NCBI RefSeq assembly: GCF_006438875.1
Contig: NZ_RCZH01000001.1
Span: forward strand, 425,326 to 489,325
Reading direction: 5' to 3'
Source of the DNA: Flavobacterium pectinovorum
GTDB taxonomy: Bacteria; Bacteroidota; Bacteroidia; Flavobacteriales; Flavobacteriaceae
Length of the DNA stretch: 64,000 nucleotides
Part shown: in pieces, positions 1 to 9,936 of the stretch
Position numbering within the stretch: position 1 is the stretch's first letter
Layout of the letters: each line of letters begins with the position of its first letter
Position numbers and translations under genes: made by a program
The notes under the pieces: model-generated
Told to the model about the DNA's origin: nothing
The model's input: the letters and a program-made list of their open reading frames with translations, nothing else
Database searches by the model: none

Positions 1-2036
1 TATTAGAAGCCTCAATTGATAAACAAATAAATGACCACAAAAATCAAACTAATATCCTTACGAATGAAGACTATAAAAAAATTCAAAATCAAAGAAAAGA
101 AATTAAAAATGCCTTATTAATTATAGATCAAAAAAAAATAGATACTTTATTTACTATTTTAAAAAGGTATTTTCCAGAAATAAATGAAAATACCGCACCA
201 AATAGCATATCAGAAATACTATCAAAAAATCCTTTTTTTAATGGATTTGAAATTGAAAGTAGAAAAGAAGGAGGTGGTAAGTTATTTACAGATAATAATT
301 TATCAAGTGTGACGAACATCGGCGGTCTCGATGTAACCAAATACGCAAATGCCATTTCAGACCTTATGATTGAACGAGCCAAACAGGAACTAACCATTGC
401 GTTTTTTAACAGGTTTAGAAAGTTTGCGGATAAAAACCCCGAGTTTAAAATATTGTTTCCTAAAACAACAGATAATTTAGCCAACCTTCTCACGTATACT
501 TATCCACAAATGTTGCCTGCGTTGAGGAACAGTTTTTTTGAAGATATTAAACAGATTACCTATCATCTGGACGATGTACTTCAATTGCCGAAATATCAAA
601 AACTTTTTGAAAATTTTCCAGAAGTTAGAGTAGCAATTCGGTCAATAAATCTTATCCATACTCTAGAGTCAAATGAGGCTACTGCTGCTGACATTATTAA
701 AGATTTTTCTCAATTTGAAGAATTTGAAACAATAAATGATACCGCGTCTAATTACTCAAAAGCGTTTAAGAATTTAGGAGCATCTGTTAAATTGGGAGCA
801 ATTTTTTCAGAAAGTTTAAGAGAACCTGATACTACCAAAAATAAAATATGGATAACAATGAAGCAAGCACAAGAGATGCTAAAAGACAAAGTGTTTTTTA
901 AAATCTATATGGGCTTAATATACCAACAGTGCGAAAAAGAAAAAATCATATTCTATCTTGGTAAGTCCAATTTAGATTTTGCTAAGAATGTGTTAGCAGT
1001 ACAAAAAGATGACCTATTGATATTCAAATCTAAGGTTACAGAAATGATAACTTTAGGAGCTAAGGTTAATGAAACTTTAGCAAATTTAAAAGCAAAAGAC
1101 TTAAAAAAAGAAAAACTTTCTAACGATGATATTTACAATTATGTTAATGTATCAATCGACATGATCGAGTATAGTCAAAACATTGCCAAAATATTCAATA
1201 CAGAATTACTGTCTGATAATTATCTATTAATAGCAAAGAAATCAAATGCTTTATATAAAGATATTTATAGTGAAAAATATACACAAGCTGTTAATGATGC
1301 TGTAGACATATTAAAGAACATTCATGATCTCGTAAAAAGTAATACTGCTGTAGGGATTGACAAAAAAACTAATCTTGATAGTTTATTTATATTTGTCGAA
1401 AAAGTTAGACCTTATGCGCTTTTCATGGGTAATACAGTCGAAGCAAAAACAGAAGAGCAAATTAAAGCAGCTTTAGATAATGCAATGCTTCCTGTTGGAA
1501 GTTCAACTATAAAAAAATATACAGAAAATTGGGGTAATGTTTCTATACAATCCTATTTAGGGGCATATTACAATTTTAGTTCTTCATCTACTACTATTCC
1601 ATCAGCATGGACAGACAAATTTGGAGTTATAGCACCCATCGGTATATCATGGACACCGGGTTTTTTGAGTTGGAAGCGTGGAGGAGCATTAAGCATCTTT
1701 GCTCCACTCCTTGATATTGGTGCCATAGTAGATTATAAACTTGAAAAAGAAGATAAAACAGATAGCAATGGTTCAACAGAACCTGTAATAGTAAAAGAGT
1801 ACAAAATTGAATTAGGGCAAATATTTTGCCCTGGTGGATATCTTGTTTATGGTTTTCCATGGGATTTGCCTTTATCTTTTGGTGTTGGTGGTCAGTACGG
1901 ACCAGGTCTTTCCAAAATTAATGTAGACGGTACTACTGTGGTTGGAAATCCTTCATGGAGATGGAATATGTTTTTAGCGGTTGATATTCCTTTTTTCAAT
2001 TTAATGAATCATAACAAGGTTAGACCTATAGAATAA
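1..2036 (+). CDS. Unknown protein, 5' end cut by window edge
   Basis: The frame is open from base 3 to the TAA at 2034-2036. The GTG at 309 lies inside it, so the gene starts outside the window. The visible part is about 677 residues. The first ~480 residues are charged, helix-rich and without obvious membrane segments. The last ~160 residues alternate short hydrophobic and glycine/aromatic stretches (GAYYNFSSS, PIGISWTPGF, SFGVGGQYGPG), which looks like outer-membrane beta strands. I do not recognise the family. It lies 62 bp before a membrane metallophosphoesterase in the same direction and may be co-transcribed with it. The function is unknown. Confidence 0.8.
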   Translation, partial: LEASIDKQINDHKNQTNILTNEDYKKIQNQRKEIKNALLIIDQKKIDTLFTILKRYFPEINENTAPNSISEILSKNPFFNGFEIESRKEGGGKLFTDNNLSSVTNIGGLDVTKYANAISDLMIERAKQELTIAFFNRFRKFADKNPEFKILFPKTTDNLANLLTYTYPQMLPALRNSFFEDIKQITYHLDDVLQLPKYQKLFENFPEVRVAIRSINLIHTLESNEATAADIIKDFSQFEEFETINDTASNYSKAFKNLGASVKLGAIFSESLREPDTTKNKIWITMKQAQEMLKDKVFFKIYMGLIYQQCEKEKIIFYLGKSNLDFAKNVLAVQKDDLLIFKSKVTEMITLGAKVNETLANLKAKDLKKEKLSNDDIYNYVNVSIDMIEYSQNIAKIFNTELLSDNYLLIAKKSNALYKDIYSEKYTQAVNDAVDILKNIHDLVKSNTAVGIDKKTNLDSLFIFVEKVRPYALFMGNTVEAKTEEQIKAALDNAMLPVGSSTIKKYTENWGNVSIQSYLGAYYNFSSSSTTIPSAWTDKFGVIAPIGISWTPGFLSWKRGGALSIFAPLLDIGAIVDYKLEKEDKTDSNGSTEPVIVKEYKIELGQIFCPGGYLVYGFPWDLPLSFGVGGQYGPGLSKINVDGTTVVGNPSWRWNMFLAVDIPFFNLMNHNKVRPIE

Positions 2037-2098
2037 TGAAGAAAGAGGTGAATAAATTAATGTAGTGTTTAAATTCTTTGATTCCCAAAAGTATAATC

Positions 2099-3844
2099 AT
2101 GAAAAAAGCAAAATTTGTTCCTGCGGATATGGTCAATTGGTACAAGCCAAGAATGCTGTTTAGTATCGCAATGAAGGCAGTCATATCAGGTACTTTTGGA
2201 AATTATGCTGACCGTAGAGAAACTCAGGCTGCACTAGATACAGATATTAAAAATGATGATCATTGGAAAGATCTTGAAGAATATTATGGAGGAACAGAAA
2301 CCTGGATAGATATTGTAAGTGATACTGGTGATGGTTTCGATTCCACATTTGCCGTTGCCACATGTGTTGCAAAACAGGAATTGGAAGTTGAAAATCCAGA
2401 AACTAATGGAAAAATTACAATTCCAAGAGCAAAAATATTAATATTTGGCGGTGATGAAGTATATCCGTTTCCAACATCAGAAGCTTACGAAAGAAAATTT
2501 AAAATTCCCTATGAATCTGCATTAGGTAAGGATGATGATACTATTGACGAAGAAAATCGGCCTCATTTGTATGCTATTCCCGGTAATCACGATTGGTATG
2601 ATGGGTTGGGAAATTTTATTAAAATTTTTTGTCAGCAAAGAAAAATAGGAATTTGGAAAACCAAACAACATAGAAGCTATTTTGCATTGCCGCTCCCAAA
2701 TAACTGCTGGATTTGGGCATTAGACATACAGCTTAACTCTGACATTGATGCACCGCAGTTAAAATATTTCAGGTCAATTAGTGATAAAATGAAGGCAGGG
2801 GATAGTGTTATTCTTATTACTGCTGAACCAGCGTGGGTGTATAAAGCTATTTATAAAGACAACAAATCATGCGAGCGGCTTTCGTTTTTTATTGATAAAT
2901 TTATTTACGACAAAGATGGAATTACTAATAAAAAATTTAAATTGCCTGTCGTCCTAACAGGTGATTTACATCATTATTCCCGTTATTCAAGTAAAAGCAC
3001 GCAATATATTACCGCAGGCGGCGGCGGGGCATTTTTGCACTTAACACACAATTTGCCCGAAAAAATTGAATTAAAAGAAAACTATAAATTAAAAAAACTT
3101 CAAAGTTTTCCAGATAGCAAAGTATCCAAGAAATTGTTATTAGGAAATTTGTTATTCCCCTTTAAAAACATATTCTTTACCTTTCTTATTGGATCTGTTT
3201 ACTTATTTTTTTACTGGTTTTTTTATGCCGAAGAACAGCATGTTTTTTACAAAAATAATGATTCCAGTTTTTCAATTTATAATGCTATTAGTAAAAATTG
3301 CCAATTATTAGTAGATAATCCTGGTGCATTGCTTATTACTGTGTTTTTAGGAATGGGATTCTATGCATTTACAGAAACAAAAGGATTTACACCTAATATA
3401 GCACGATTCAACGGATTTGTTCATAGCGTATTACAAATATTTGTTTTTTTTATGGTTATCTATTCCGCTAATTTTCCCATTGATATCGATTCACTTAAGT
3501 TTTTAATTGTAATCCCTGATAAGGTACTTGAATTGATCAAAATAATAATAATTTGTTTTCTTGGAGCTGGTGTTTCCAGTTTAGTAATGGGCATTTATTT
3601 ATATATAACTAATTTATTTTTTGATATGCATTTAGACGAAGCTTCATCATCACTGGCATGCCGTCATTACAAAAATTTCTTGCGAATTAAGGTGCATTCA
3701 ACTGGATTAACAATTTATCCAATAGGAATTAAAAACGTACCAAAAAATTGGAAGATGCAACACCATAAAAATGACACCTATTCATTTTCAGGTAATAAAG
3801 TAGAAACTCATCTCATTGAAAAGCCGATTGAAATTAAATTCTAA
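2099..3844 (+). CDS. Membrane-anchored calcineurin-like metallophosphoesterase
   Basis: This is a 581-residue protein if it starts at ATG 2099. A TTG seven codons earlier is possible but less likely. The N-terminal half carries metallophosphoesterase motifs: DTGDGFDS (75-82, the place of motif I), GGDEVYP (117-123), GNHDWYDG (162-169) and TGDLHHYSRY (287-296), which would bind two metal ions. The C-terminal half has about four hydrophobic segments (roughly 345-370, 405-425, 440-460, 485-510) followed by a soluble tail. Motif I lacks the usual D-x-H form. The substrate is unknown. It follows an unknown gene by 62 bp, and the pairing suggests a shared envelope role, which is inference. Confidence 0.85.
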   Translation: MKKAKFVPADMVNWYKPRMLFSIAMKAVISGTFGNYADRRETQAALDTDIKNDDHWKDLEEYYGGTETWIDIVSDTGDGFDSTFAVATCVAKQELEVENPETNGKITIPRAKILIFGGDEVYPFPTSEAYERKFKIPYESALGKDDDTIDEENRPHLYAIPGNHDWYDGLGNFIKIFCQQRKIGIWKTKQHRSYFALPLPNNCWIWALDIQLNSDIDAPQLKYFRSISDKMKAGDSVILITAEPAWVYKAIYKDNKSCERLSFFIDKFIYDKDGITNKKFKLPVVLTGDLHHYSRYSSKSTQYITAGGGGAFLHLTHNLPEKIELKENYKLKKLQSFPDSKVSKKLLLGNLLFPFKNIFFTFLIGSVYLFFYWFFYAEEQHVFYKNNDSSFSIYNAISKNCQLLVDNPGALLITVFLGMGFYAFTETKGFTPNIARFNGFVHSVLQIFVFFMVIYSANFPIDIDSLKFLIVIPDKVLELIKIIIICFLGAGVSSLVMGIYLYITNLFFDMHLDEASSSLACRHYKNFLRIKVHSTGLTIYPIGIKNVPKNWKMQHHKNDTYSFSGNKVETHLIEKPIEIKF

Positions 3845-3963
3845 CACATATAATTTCTTATAAATATCCTTTAGCAACGCATACTTTGTACGATTCCTTT
3901 TTTAACTTATCTTCGTTGCTTATACATTCGTGAGTACATTTTACTCCTTTAAAAATCTAATTT

Positions 3964-5388
3964 GTGGAAAAAACACAGGAAAACGTACAAGATAACCAGC
4001 TTAAACGTGGGCTGACTAATCGCCACATTCAGTTAATTGCCCTGGGCGGATCAATAGGAACAGGTCTTTTCCTTGGTATTGGTCCGGCGGCTGTATTGGC
4101 AGGACCATCTGTTATTTTAGGATATGCTGTTGCCGGAATTATCGCTTTTTTTATTATGAGACAACTTGGCGAAATGGTTGTCGAAGAACCAGTATCAGGA
4201 AGCTTTAGCCACTTTGCCTATAAGTATTGTGGTTCTTTTGCAGGTTTTGCATCCGGTTGGAATTATTGGATTTTATATATTTTAGTCAGTATGGCTGAAC
4301 TTACAGCCATTGGTGTGTATGTGCAGTTTTGGTGGCCTGGAATTCCGCTGTGGGCATCCAGTTTATTTTTCTTTCTGGTGATTAATGCTTTAAATTTCGC
4401 CTCGGTGAAAGTTTACGGAGAAACTGAATTTTGGTTTTCCATTATAAAAGTTGTCGCAATTATTGCAATGATCCTCTTTGGTACTTATTTGCTAATAAGT
4501 GGTACAGGAGGAGAACATGCTACAATTCATAATTTATATAACGATGGAGGTTTCTTTCCAAAAGGTGTCTTTGAAAAAACTAGTGACGGTAGTTTTCAGG
4601 GTTTATTAGCGGCAATGGCGCTGATTATGTTCTCTTTTGGAGGTTTAGAACTAATAGGAATTACCGCTGCTGAGGCAGAAAATCCCGAAAAAAACATTCC
4701 AAAAGCAACCAATCAGGTTATTTATAGAATTCTTATATTTTATGTTGGTGCATTGGTTATTTTATTTGCTTTGTCACCCTGGAGACAGATTACTACAGAC
4801 AGTAGTCCGTTTGTAATGGTTTTTCAAAATTTAAACGGAATGGAATTTGAGTTGTTTGGCAACAAAATATTTTTCACAAGCCTTATTGCTAATGTGCTTA
4901 ATTTAATTGTATTAACTGCCGCTTTATCCGTATATAATAGCAGTGTTTACAGTAATTCACGTATGTTATACGGTTTAGCAGATCAAGGCAATGCGCCTAA
5001 GTTTTTAATGAAGCTAAACAAACAATCGGTACCAATTAATGCCATTTTAATTTCTTCCTGTTTTGCAGCTATCTGTATTTTAATAAATAAAATAATGCCA
5101 AAAGAGGCTTTTAGTATTTTAATGTCTTTGGTAGTGTCTTGTTTAGTGATTAACTGGGTTATGATTTCGTATACGCATCTAAGATTTAGGCTTTCGAAAG
5201 ACAAGAAAAACACAAAAACGAAGTTTCCTTCCATATTTTATCCGGTAAGTAATTACATCTGTTTGGTGTTTTTATTGGGTATTTTATCCATCATGTGGAT
5301 CACTGATATGAAATTATCCGTAGAATTAATTCCTATTTGGCTGGGGATTCTTTTTGTTTGTTATAAAGTTTTTAAAACAAAAAAATAA
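3964..5388 (+). CDS. Amino acid permease, APC superfamily (AAT family)
   Basis: This 474-residue integral membrane transporter has about 12 hydrophobic segments. Near the N-terminus are the family signatures LKRGLTNRHIQLIALGG and GSIGTGLFLG (about residues 14-39), the substrate-binding loop of AAT-family proton symporters such as CycA, AroP and AnsP. The start is the GTG at 3964, since the next in-frame ATG falls in a transmembrane segment. Length is normal for the family. The substrate cannot be fixed from sequence. It stands alone and ends in a strong bidirectional terminator at 5436-5482. Confidence 0.9.
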   Translation: MEKTQENVQDNQLKRGLTNRHIQLIALGGSIGTGLFLGIGPAAVLAGPSVILGYAVAGIIAFFIMRQLGEMVVEEPVSGSFSHFAYKYCGSFAGFASGWNYWILYILVSMAELTAIGVYVQFWWPGIPLWASSLFFFLVINALNFASVKVYGETEFWFSIIKVVAIIAMILFGTYLLISGTGGEHATIHNLYNDGGFFPKGVFEKTSDGSFQGLLAAMALIMFSFGGLELIGITAAEAENPEKNIPKATNQVIYRILIFYVGALVILFALSPWRQITTDSSPFVMVFQNLNGMEFELFGNKIFFTSLIANVLNLIVLTAALSVYNSSVYSNSRMLYGLADQGNAPKFLMKLNKQSVPINAILISSCFAAICILINKIMPKEAFSILMSLVVSCLVINWVMISYTHLRFRLSKDKKNTKTKFPSIFYPVSNYICLVFLLGILSIMWITDMKLSVELIPIWLGILFVCYKVFKTKK

Positions 5389-5435
5389 GTAGTTTTACAA
5401 CGGTATTCATTACGAGGCATTTATTGTCAACATAG

Positions 5436-5482
5436 CACTTAAAAAAAATGCTAAACTTATAGTTTAGCATTTTTTTTAAGTG
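5436..5482. terminator. Bidirectional intrinsic terminator
   Basis: A perfect 22-bp inverted repeat with a 3-nt loop. The core is TGCTAAACT/AGTTTAGCA, flanked by runs of eight A and eight T, so it reads as a terminator on both strands. It lies between the convergent permease and TonB_C genes. Confidence 0.9.
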
Positions 5483-5503
5483 ATTTTGAATGTTTTACCA
5501 GAT

Positions 5504-6496
5504 TTACTTCGCTTGAATAGATGAATCTATTGTGAAGACTAAAGAATAAATACATCTTACACCTTGTCCATTTTGTATGGCAGGTTTCCATTTTGAAGAT
5601 AGTTTTAAAACTCTGATAAATTCTTCTCCAGTTCCATATCCAATATCGCGAAGAATTTTTATCCCGGATAATACGCCATTTTTTTCGACTACAAACGTTG
5701 CATATACTCTCCCTTTAAGCCCTTCTTCGTTTGGAATTTTGTATTCTTTTTTTAGAAAATTATAAAATTCATTCATTCCGCCAGGAAATTCAGGTAATGT
5801 TTCAACTGAACTCCCTGTAAATGGATGAGAATCATCTACTTTTATTTCTTCAGTATTTTTCTCCCATTTGGGATTAAATATTTTTCCTAAAAAATTGTAT
5901 GATAGAATAGAATCAGATATTTTTATAATCCAATATCCCTTGTTGTTTTTAATGATATAATAATTTGATAAAAGGAGATTATCAGTCGTGTTTTTGATAA
6001 TAACCTCTAGATAATTAAGACTGCTTGAAACGAACTCAAAATTTTGTCCTTGAATTATTTTAATATTTTTGTAGTATAAGTGATTTTTATCAGCTAAAAA
6101 ACTGCCTAAAAGATGTGTTGAATTCGCATCAATTCCTTCAATCTTCTGTAATCCTGACGCTGTATAATAATATACATTACTTTTGTTTTTATAATAACTA
6201 TAAGATATTCTTTGAAATCCATCACCCTTAATAGCTGTTAATTTTCCTTGGAAATAAATTTGATTGTCTTTTTTATAAAAATTATACTCGTAATATTCTG
6301 CATTCTCTACCCGTTCATAAAAATCACTTCCACATATATTGTAAATTGGTTCTTCCGGCAGTCGTCTGGAATAATTTTCAGGAACTTTTAGATTGTTATC
6401 TCTTATTGCAGTGTTATTTTTTTTGCTTTGACCATTCGCAATAGAAAAAACGCTTAAAAAAATAAAAATTAATGCCTTCATTTGATTGATATTCAT
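5504..6496 (-). CDS. DKNYY/TonB C-terminal domain protein
   Basis: A 330-residue exported protein with an N-terminal signal peptide (MKALIFIFLSVFSIANG, cleavage near residue 22). The middle part has DKNYY-type motifs (YYKNKSNVYYY, LADKNHLYYKN) that occur as repeats in Bacteroidota envelope proteins. The last ~85 residues look like a TonB C-terminal domain (GRVYATFVVEKNGVLSGIKI ... SSKWKPA), the part that contacts TonB-box receptors. There is no transmembrane anchor or proline-rich stretch, so it is not a classical TonB. It is a single gene facing the permease across a shared terminator. The role is uncertain, possibly envelope sensing or assembly. Confidence 0.82.
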   Translation of the reverse strand: MNINQMKALIFIFLSVFSIANGQSKKNNTAIRDNNLKVPENYSRRLPEEPIYNICGSDFYERVENAEYYEYNFYKKDNQIYFQGKLTAIKGDGFQRISYSYYKNKSNVYYYTASGLQKIEGIDANSTHLLGSFLADKNHLYYKNIKIIQGQNFEFVSSSLNYLEVIIKNTTDNLLLSNYYIIKNNKGYWIIKISDSILSYNFLGKIFNPKWEKNTEEIKVDDSHPFTGSSVETLPEFPGGMNEFYNFLKKEYKIPNEEGLKGRVYATFVVEKNGVLSGIKILRDIGYGTGEEFIRVLKLSSKWKPAIQNGQGVRCIYSLVFTIDSSIQAK

Positions 6497-6764
6497 AAGA
6501 GTTGTATTTATTCAATAGTTGGTATTTATTATGCTTTTTTGATTCTCATTATTTTATAGATGCATTGAAATCTACAAAGGTTGGGAGAGGAGTAAATTTT
6601 TTTTGCGTTTTGTCTTTTATTAATTATTGTACTATTGAAAACGCTAATGTATAAATAAAAAATCTTTGCTTATCAAAATGGTATGTATTGAAAGTGCTTT
6701 GGTATCTGAAATCGCAACTCTAAGTTTTAATTTTGTCAGATATAAATTTTAAAATTAAAGTAAA

Positions 6765-7307
6765 ATGAATAAGGCATTATTATTAATTGATATACAAAGA
6801 GAATATTTTGAAAATGGTTCATTAGAACTTGTAAATCCTATTGCTGCAAGTGAAAACGCCAAGAAACTATTGGAGCATTTTAGAAAAGAAAATGAGACTA
6901 TTATTCATGTTCAGCATATATCCGGAGAAGGTTCTCCCATTTTTATTCCCGGTACAAAAGGTGTAGAAATTCATGAAAATGTAAAACCGCTAGGAGAGGA
7001 GAAAGTAATTACGAAACAATTTCCTAATAGTTTTAGGGGAACTGATTTATTAGAATATCTTCATTCAAAGCAGATAACGCATTTGGTAATCGCGGGAATG
7101 ATGACTCATATGTGCATTGACGCCGGAACAAGAGCTGCTGTCGACTTTGGATTTGAATGTACAGTAATTGGAGATGCCTGCGCTACACTGAATCTTCATA
7201 TAAAGGATCAGGACGTCAAAGCTGAAGATGTTCATAATGCATTTTTGGCAGCATTGGAATTCTTTTATGCAAAAATCATTACAACAGAAGAGTATTTGCT
7301 CTCGTAA
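6765..7307 (+). CDS. Isochorismatase-like cysteine hydrolase
   Basis: A 180-residue cytosolic enzyme of the isochorismatase/nicotinamidase superfamily. The catalytic triad is visible as D9 (LLLIDIQREYF), K84 (VITKQFPNSF) and C117 (MMTHMCIDAGTR), with the usual cis-peptide region just before the cysteine. Length is typical for the single-domain members, which hydrolyse amides or vinyl ethers. Sequence does not tell the substrate. It is followed by a clear terminator and by an AraC-type regulator and a MATE exporter, so a link with detoxification is possible but unproven. Confidence 0.88.
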   Translation: MNKALLLIDIQREYFENGSLELVNPIAASENAKKLLEHFRKENETIIHVQHISGEGSPIFIPGTKGVEIHENVKPLGEEKVITKQFPNSFRGTDLLEYLHSKQITHLVIAGMMTHMCIDAGTRAAVDFGFECTVIGDACATLNLHIKDQDVKAEDVHNAFLAALEFFYAKIITTEEYLLS

Positions 7308-7337
7308 AATAAAGGGTAAATAAGGAATCACTTTTAT

Positions 7338-7373
7338 AAAATGAGCTGTAATTTATTACTGCTCATTTTTTTT
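7338..7373 (+). terminator. Intrinsic terminator after the cysteine hydrolase
   Basis: Stem AAAATGAGC/GCTCATTTT with an inner GTAA/TTAC stem and TTTA loop, running into eight T. It starts about 30 bp behind the stop codon at 7307. Confidence 0.85.
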
Positions 7374-7375
7374 GG

Positions 7376-7409
7376 TTTGAAGTAATTTGTAAATGAAGTT
7401 GTAAATTTG
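7376..7409 (+). promoter_or_regulatory. Predicted Bacteroidota promoter for the AraC regulator
   Basis: TTTG at 7376-7379, 22 nt, then TAAATTTG at 7402-7409. This matches the Bacteroidota sigma-ABfr -33/-7 pattern. It lies 78 bp before the ATG at 7487. Confidence 0.5.
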
Positions 7410-7486
7410 CTTTAAATCTAATATTTAAGCTCATCGTAAAGAAAGTAAAAAGAAACGGATTTCAATGCGTTAACTAATTAAAGAAA

Positions 7487-8359
7487 ATGAAAACAATTAA
7501 ATTTCATAAAACAGAATGTGGTGTTGAAGTGCTTCTCAATGTATTGCACGGCGATATGCTGAGTGAGAGATACTTGGAGCGTGATACTTACAATACTGAT
7601 TTTTTTGAAATATTGCTTTTTAAGACCGCCAAGGGATCCCTGATTTTAAATCAGCAGAAGATCGATATAACTGACAATACAATTGTTTTTATTTCTCCCT
7701 TTCAAAAACGGAAATGGACTTTGGAGAAAGAGGGATTGGATTATACTGTTCTCGTTTTTCAGGAAAATTTTCTTAATGATTTCTTCTCGGACAAATTCTT
7801 TACCTATCGTCTTCTGTATTTCTATCAGTTGAATTATCCTTTAAAGATTGGTATTGAAAAGGAAGAACTTCAAAAAGCGCTTGGTCAGCTTATGGAAATC
7901 AAATCCGAACTTATTAATACCAGAACAGATAGTATTCATATCATAAGATCTCTTACGTATTATCTGCTTTTGAAGTTTAACAGAATCTATGCAGATGCAA
8001 ATAATCTTTCAATTGATAGGGCAGAAAATAACTTTGCTTACCAGTTTAAACAGTTGCTGGAAACGCATATTAGGCAAAAGCAGCGAATTGACTACTATGC
8101 AGATTTATTAAATGTGAGCAGGATTACAATTAACACTTGTGTGAAAAAGCAGTTTAATGTAACCGCGACAGAACTCTTAAAACAGAGACTGCTTTTTGAA
8201 ATAAAGAATGACCTGATACATTCGGGAAAGACGATTGCTGAGATTGCTTATGATCTTGATTTTTCAGAACCCGGACATTTGATGCGATTTTTTAAAACCC
8301 AAACAGGAATAACCAGCAGCCAATTCCTCTCAGATTACCAAAATGGGATATTTTCATAG
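7487..8359 (+). CDS. AraC family transcriptional regulator
   Basis: A 290-residue regulator. The first ~160 residues form a cupin-like sensing region (KTAKGSLILNQQKIDITDNT). The last ~100 residues hold two helix-turn-helix motifs: the first around YADLLNVSRITINTCVKK, the second in the standard AraC signature IAEIAYDLDFSEPGHLMRFF. Length is normal. A MATE exporter starts 126 bp downstream in the same direction, so this may be its regulator. The effector is unknown. A promoter-like TTTG...TAAATTTG lies upstream. Confidence 0.9.
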   Translation: MKTIKFHKTECGVEVLLNVLHGDMLSERYLERDTYNTDFFEILLFKTAKGSLILNQQKIDITDNTIVFISPFQKRKWTLEKEGLDYTVLVFQENFLNDFFSDKFFTYRLLYFYQLNYPLKIGIEKEELQKALGQLMEIKSELINTRTDSIHIIRSLTYYLLLKFNRIYADANNLSIDRAENNFAYQFKQLLETHIRQKQRIDYYADLLNVSRITINTCVKKQFNVTATELLKQRLLFEIKNDLIHSGKTIAEIAYDLDFSEPGHLMRFFKTQTGITSSQFLSDYQNGIFS

Positions 8360-8485
8360 CATTTTATAGGGCTGTTACAGAATAAGATAAATCTAAAACA
8401 AAAAGATCGCTGCGCTTTAAATGAAAGTTTAAATAATGGCAATTTCAATTCATTAAATCTGCCTTGAGGCATTCAATTTTCTAAT

Positions 8486-9841
8486 ATGATCAAAAAATAC
8501 AAATCCAATAAGATATATTACCAAAGTACAATAGCACTTGCAGGACCTGTTGTAATTTCCCAGTTGGGGCATACACTGGTGCAGACTCTTGATACAGTTA
8601 TCATAGGGCATTATGCAGGAACGATATCATTGGCAGCAGTTTCGCTGGTTCATTCTGTTTTCATGGTAGTTTTGGTCATAGGATTAGGAGTTGCCTATGG
8701 ATTAACACCTTTGATTGCACAAGAAAACGGAAAATCAAATTTTAAGGAATGTGCCGAACTTCTGTCAAACAGTTTATGGCTTAATGTCACAGCCGCAATT
8801 TTTCTTTTTTTAATAGTTTATTATGGCTCTATGTTTGCCATGCAGCATGCAGAGCAGGATCCTCAGGTTGTTGAAACGGCAAAACCTTATTTGCTAATAT
8901 TAAGTTTATCTATTCTGCCTTTAATGATATTTCAAACTTTCAAACAGTTTGCAGAAGGGCTGGGTTTTACAAAACAAGCAATGTCCATAACGATATGGGG
9001 AAATGTGCTCAATGTAATTATTGCAATAATTCTGGTAAAGGGAATGTTCGGGATGGAGCCAATGGGAGTTCAGGGAGTAGGAATTGCAACATTGATAGAT
9101 CGGGTTTTAATGATGTTGGTTATGATATGGTATGTACTTCGATCAGAGAATTTCAGGTCTTACATACACCATTTCTCCGTTAAGTTTGTTGATTTTTCAA
9201 AAATTGCAAAAGTGGTAAAAATAGGATTGCCTGTGGCTATGCAGTATGTATTCGAAATTGGAGCGTTTGCAGTTGCCGCTTTAATGGCAGGTCATATTGG
9301 TGCAATTGAACAGGCAGCTCATCAGACAGCAATAACCCTTGCAGCAATGACTTACATGATGGCGGGAGGAATTGCATCGGCGGCAACCATTAAAGTTGGA
9401 AATAGTTTTGGAAATCAGAATTACAAAAGACTTCAGAGTTTTGCGTATGCATCCTATCATTTAGTGATCATTTTCATGATGTTTTTTGCTGTAATTTTTA
9501 TGCTCTTTAATCAATATTTACCTTACTTAATAACAAATGACGCAAGTGTTGTAGCGCTGGCTGCACAATTATTGATAATTGCTGCTCTATTTCAGCTTTT
9601 TGATGGTACACAGGTCGTTGGTTTAGGAACACTAAGAGGAATGGGAGATGTAAACATTCCCACTTTTATAACCTTTATTGCTTATTGGCTTATTGGTTTG
9701 CCTGCGGCTTATGTTTTAGGAATTCATTTCGATGCCGGAGTAAAGGGAATCTGGTATGGTTTGACATTGGGATTGTTAACATCATCTGCCTTACTTTATT
9801 TAAGATTCCGATATGTAATGAAGAAAAATCTGTTAAAATAA
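8486..9841 (+). CDS. MATE family multidrug/Na+ antiporter
   Basis: A 451-residue inner-membrane exporter with about 12 hydrophobic segments arranged as two similar halves, as in the MATE family (NorM/MdtK type). Recognisable stretches are LAGPVVISQLGHTLVQTLDT near the N-terminus, TPLIAQENG, and the second-half counterpart with GLGTLRGMGD near residue 380. It would couple export of cationic compounds to Na+ or H+ entry. It sits behind an AraC regulator and ends in a hairpin terminator, so it is probably a one- or two-gene unit. Confidence 0.92.
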   Translation: MIKKYKSNKIYYQSTIALAGPVVISQLGHTLVQTLDTVIIGHYAGTISLAAVSLVHSVFMVVLVIGLGVAYGLTPLIAQENGKSNFKECAELLSNSLWLNVTAAIFLFLIVYYGSMFAMQHAEQDPQVVETAKPYLLILSLSILPLMIFQTFKQFAEGLGFTKQAMSITIWGNVLNVIIAIILVKGMFGMEPMGVQGVGIATLIDRVLMMLVMIWYVLRSENFRSYIHHFSVKFVDFSKIAKVVKIGLPVAMQYVFEIGAFAVAALMAGHIGAIEQAAHQTAITLAAMTYMMAGGIASAATIKVGNSFGNQNYKRLQSFAYASYHLVIIFMMFFAVIFMLFNQYLPYLITNDASVVALAAQLLIIAALFQLFDGTQVVGLGTLRGMGDVNIPTFITFIAYWLIGLPAAYVLGIHFDAGVKGIWYGLTLGLLTSSALLYLRFRYVMKKNLLK

Positions 9842-9860
9842 AATATTAGGTGATAATAAA

Positions 9861-9890
9861 AAAATGCTAAATCATTTGATTTAGCATTTT
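9861..9890. terminator. Bidirectional intrinsic terminator
   Basis: A 14-bp perfect inverted repeat, AAAATGCTAAATCA/TGATTTAGCATTTT, between the convergent MATE and SDR genes. It shares its TGCTAAA core with the terminator at 5436-5482. Confidence 0.85.
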
Positions 9891-9936
9891 ACTTTTATAT
9901 AATCTTTTAATCATTTATTAAATGACAATGATTAAT

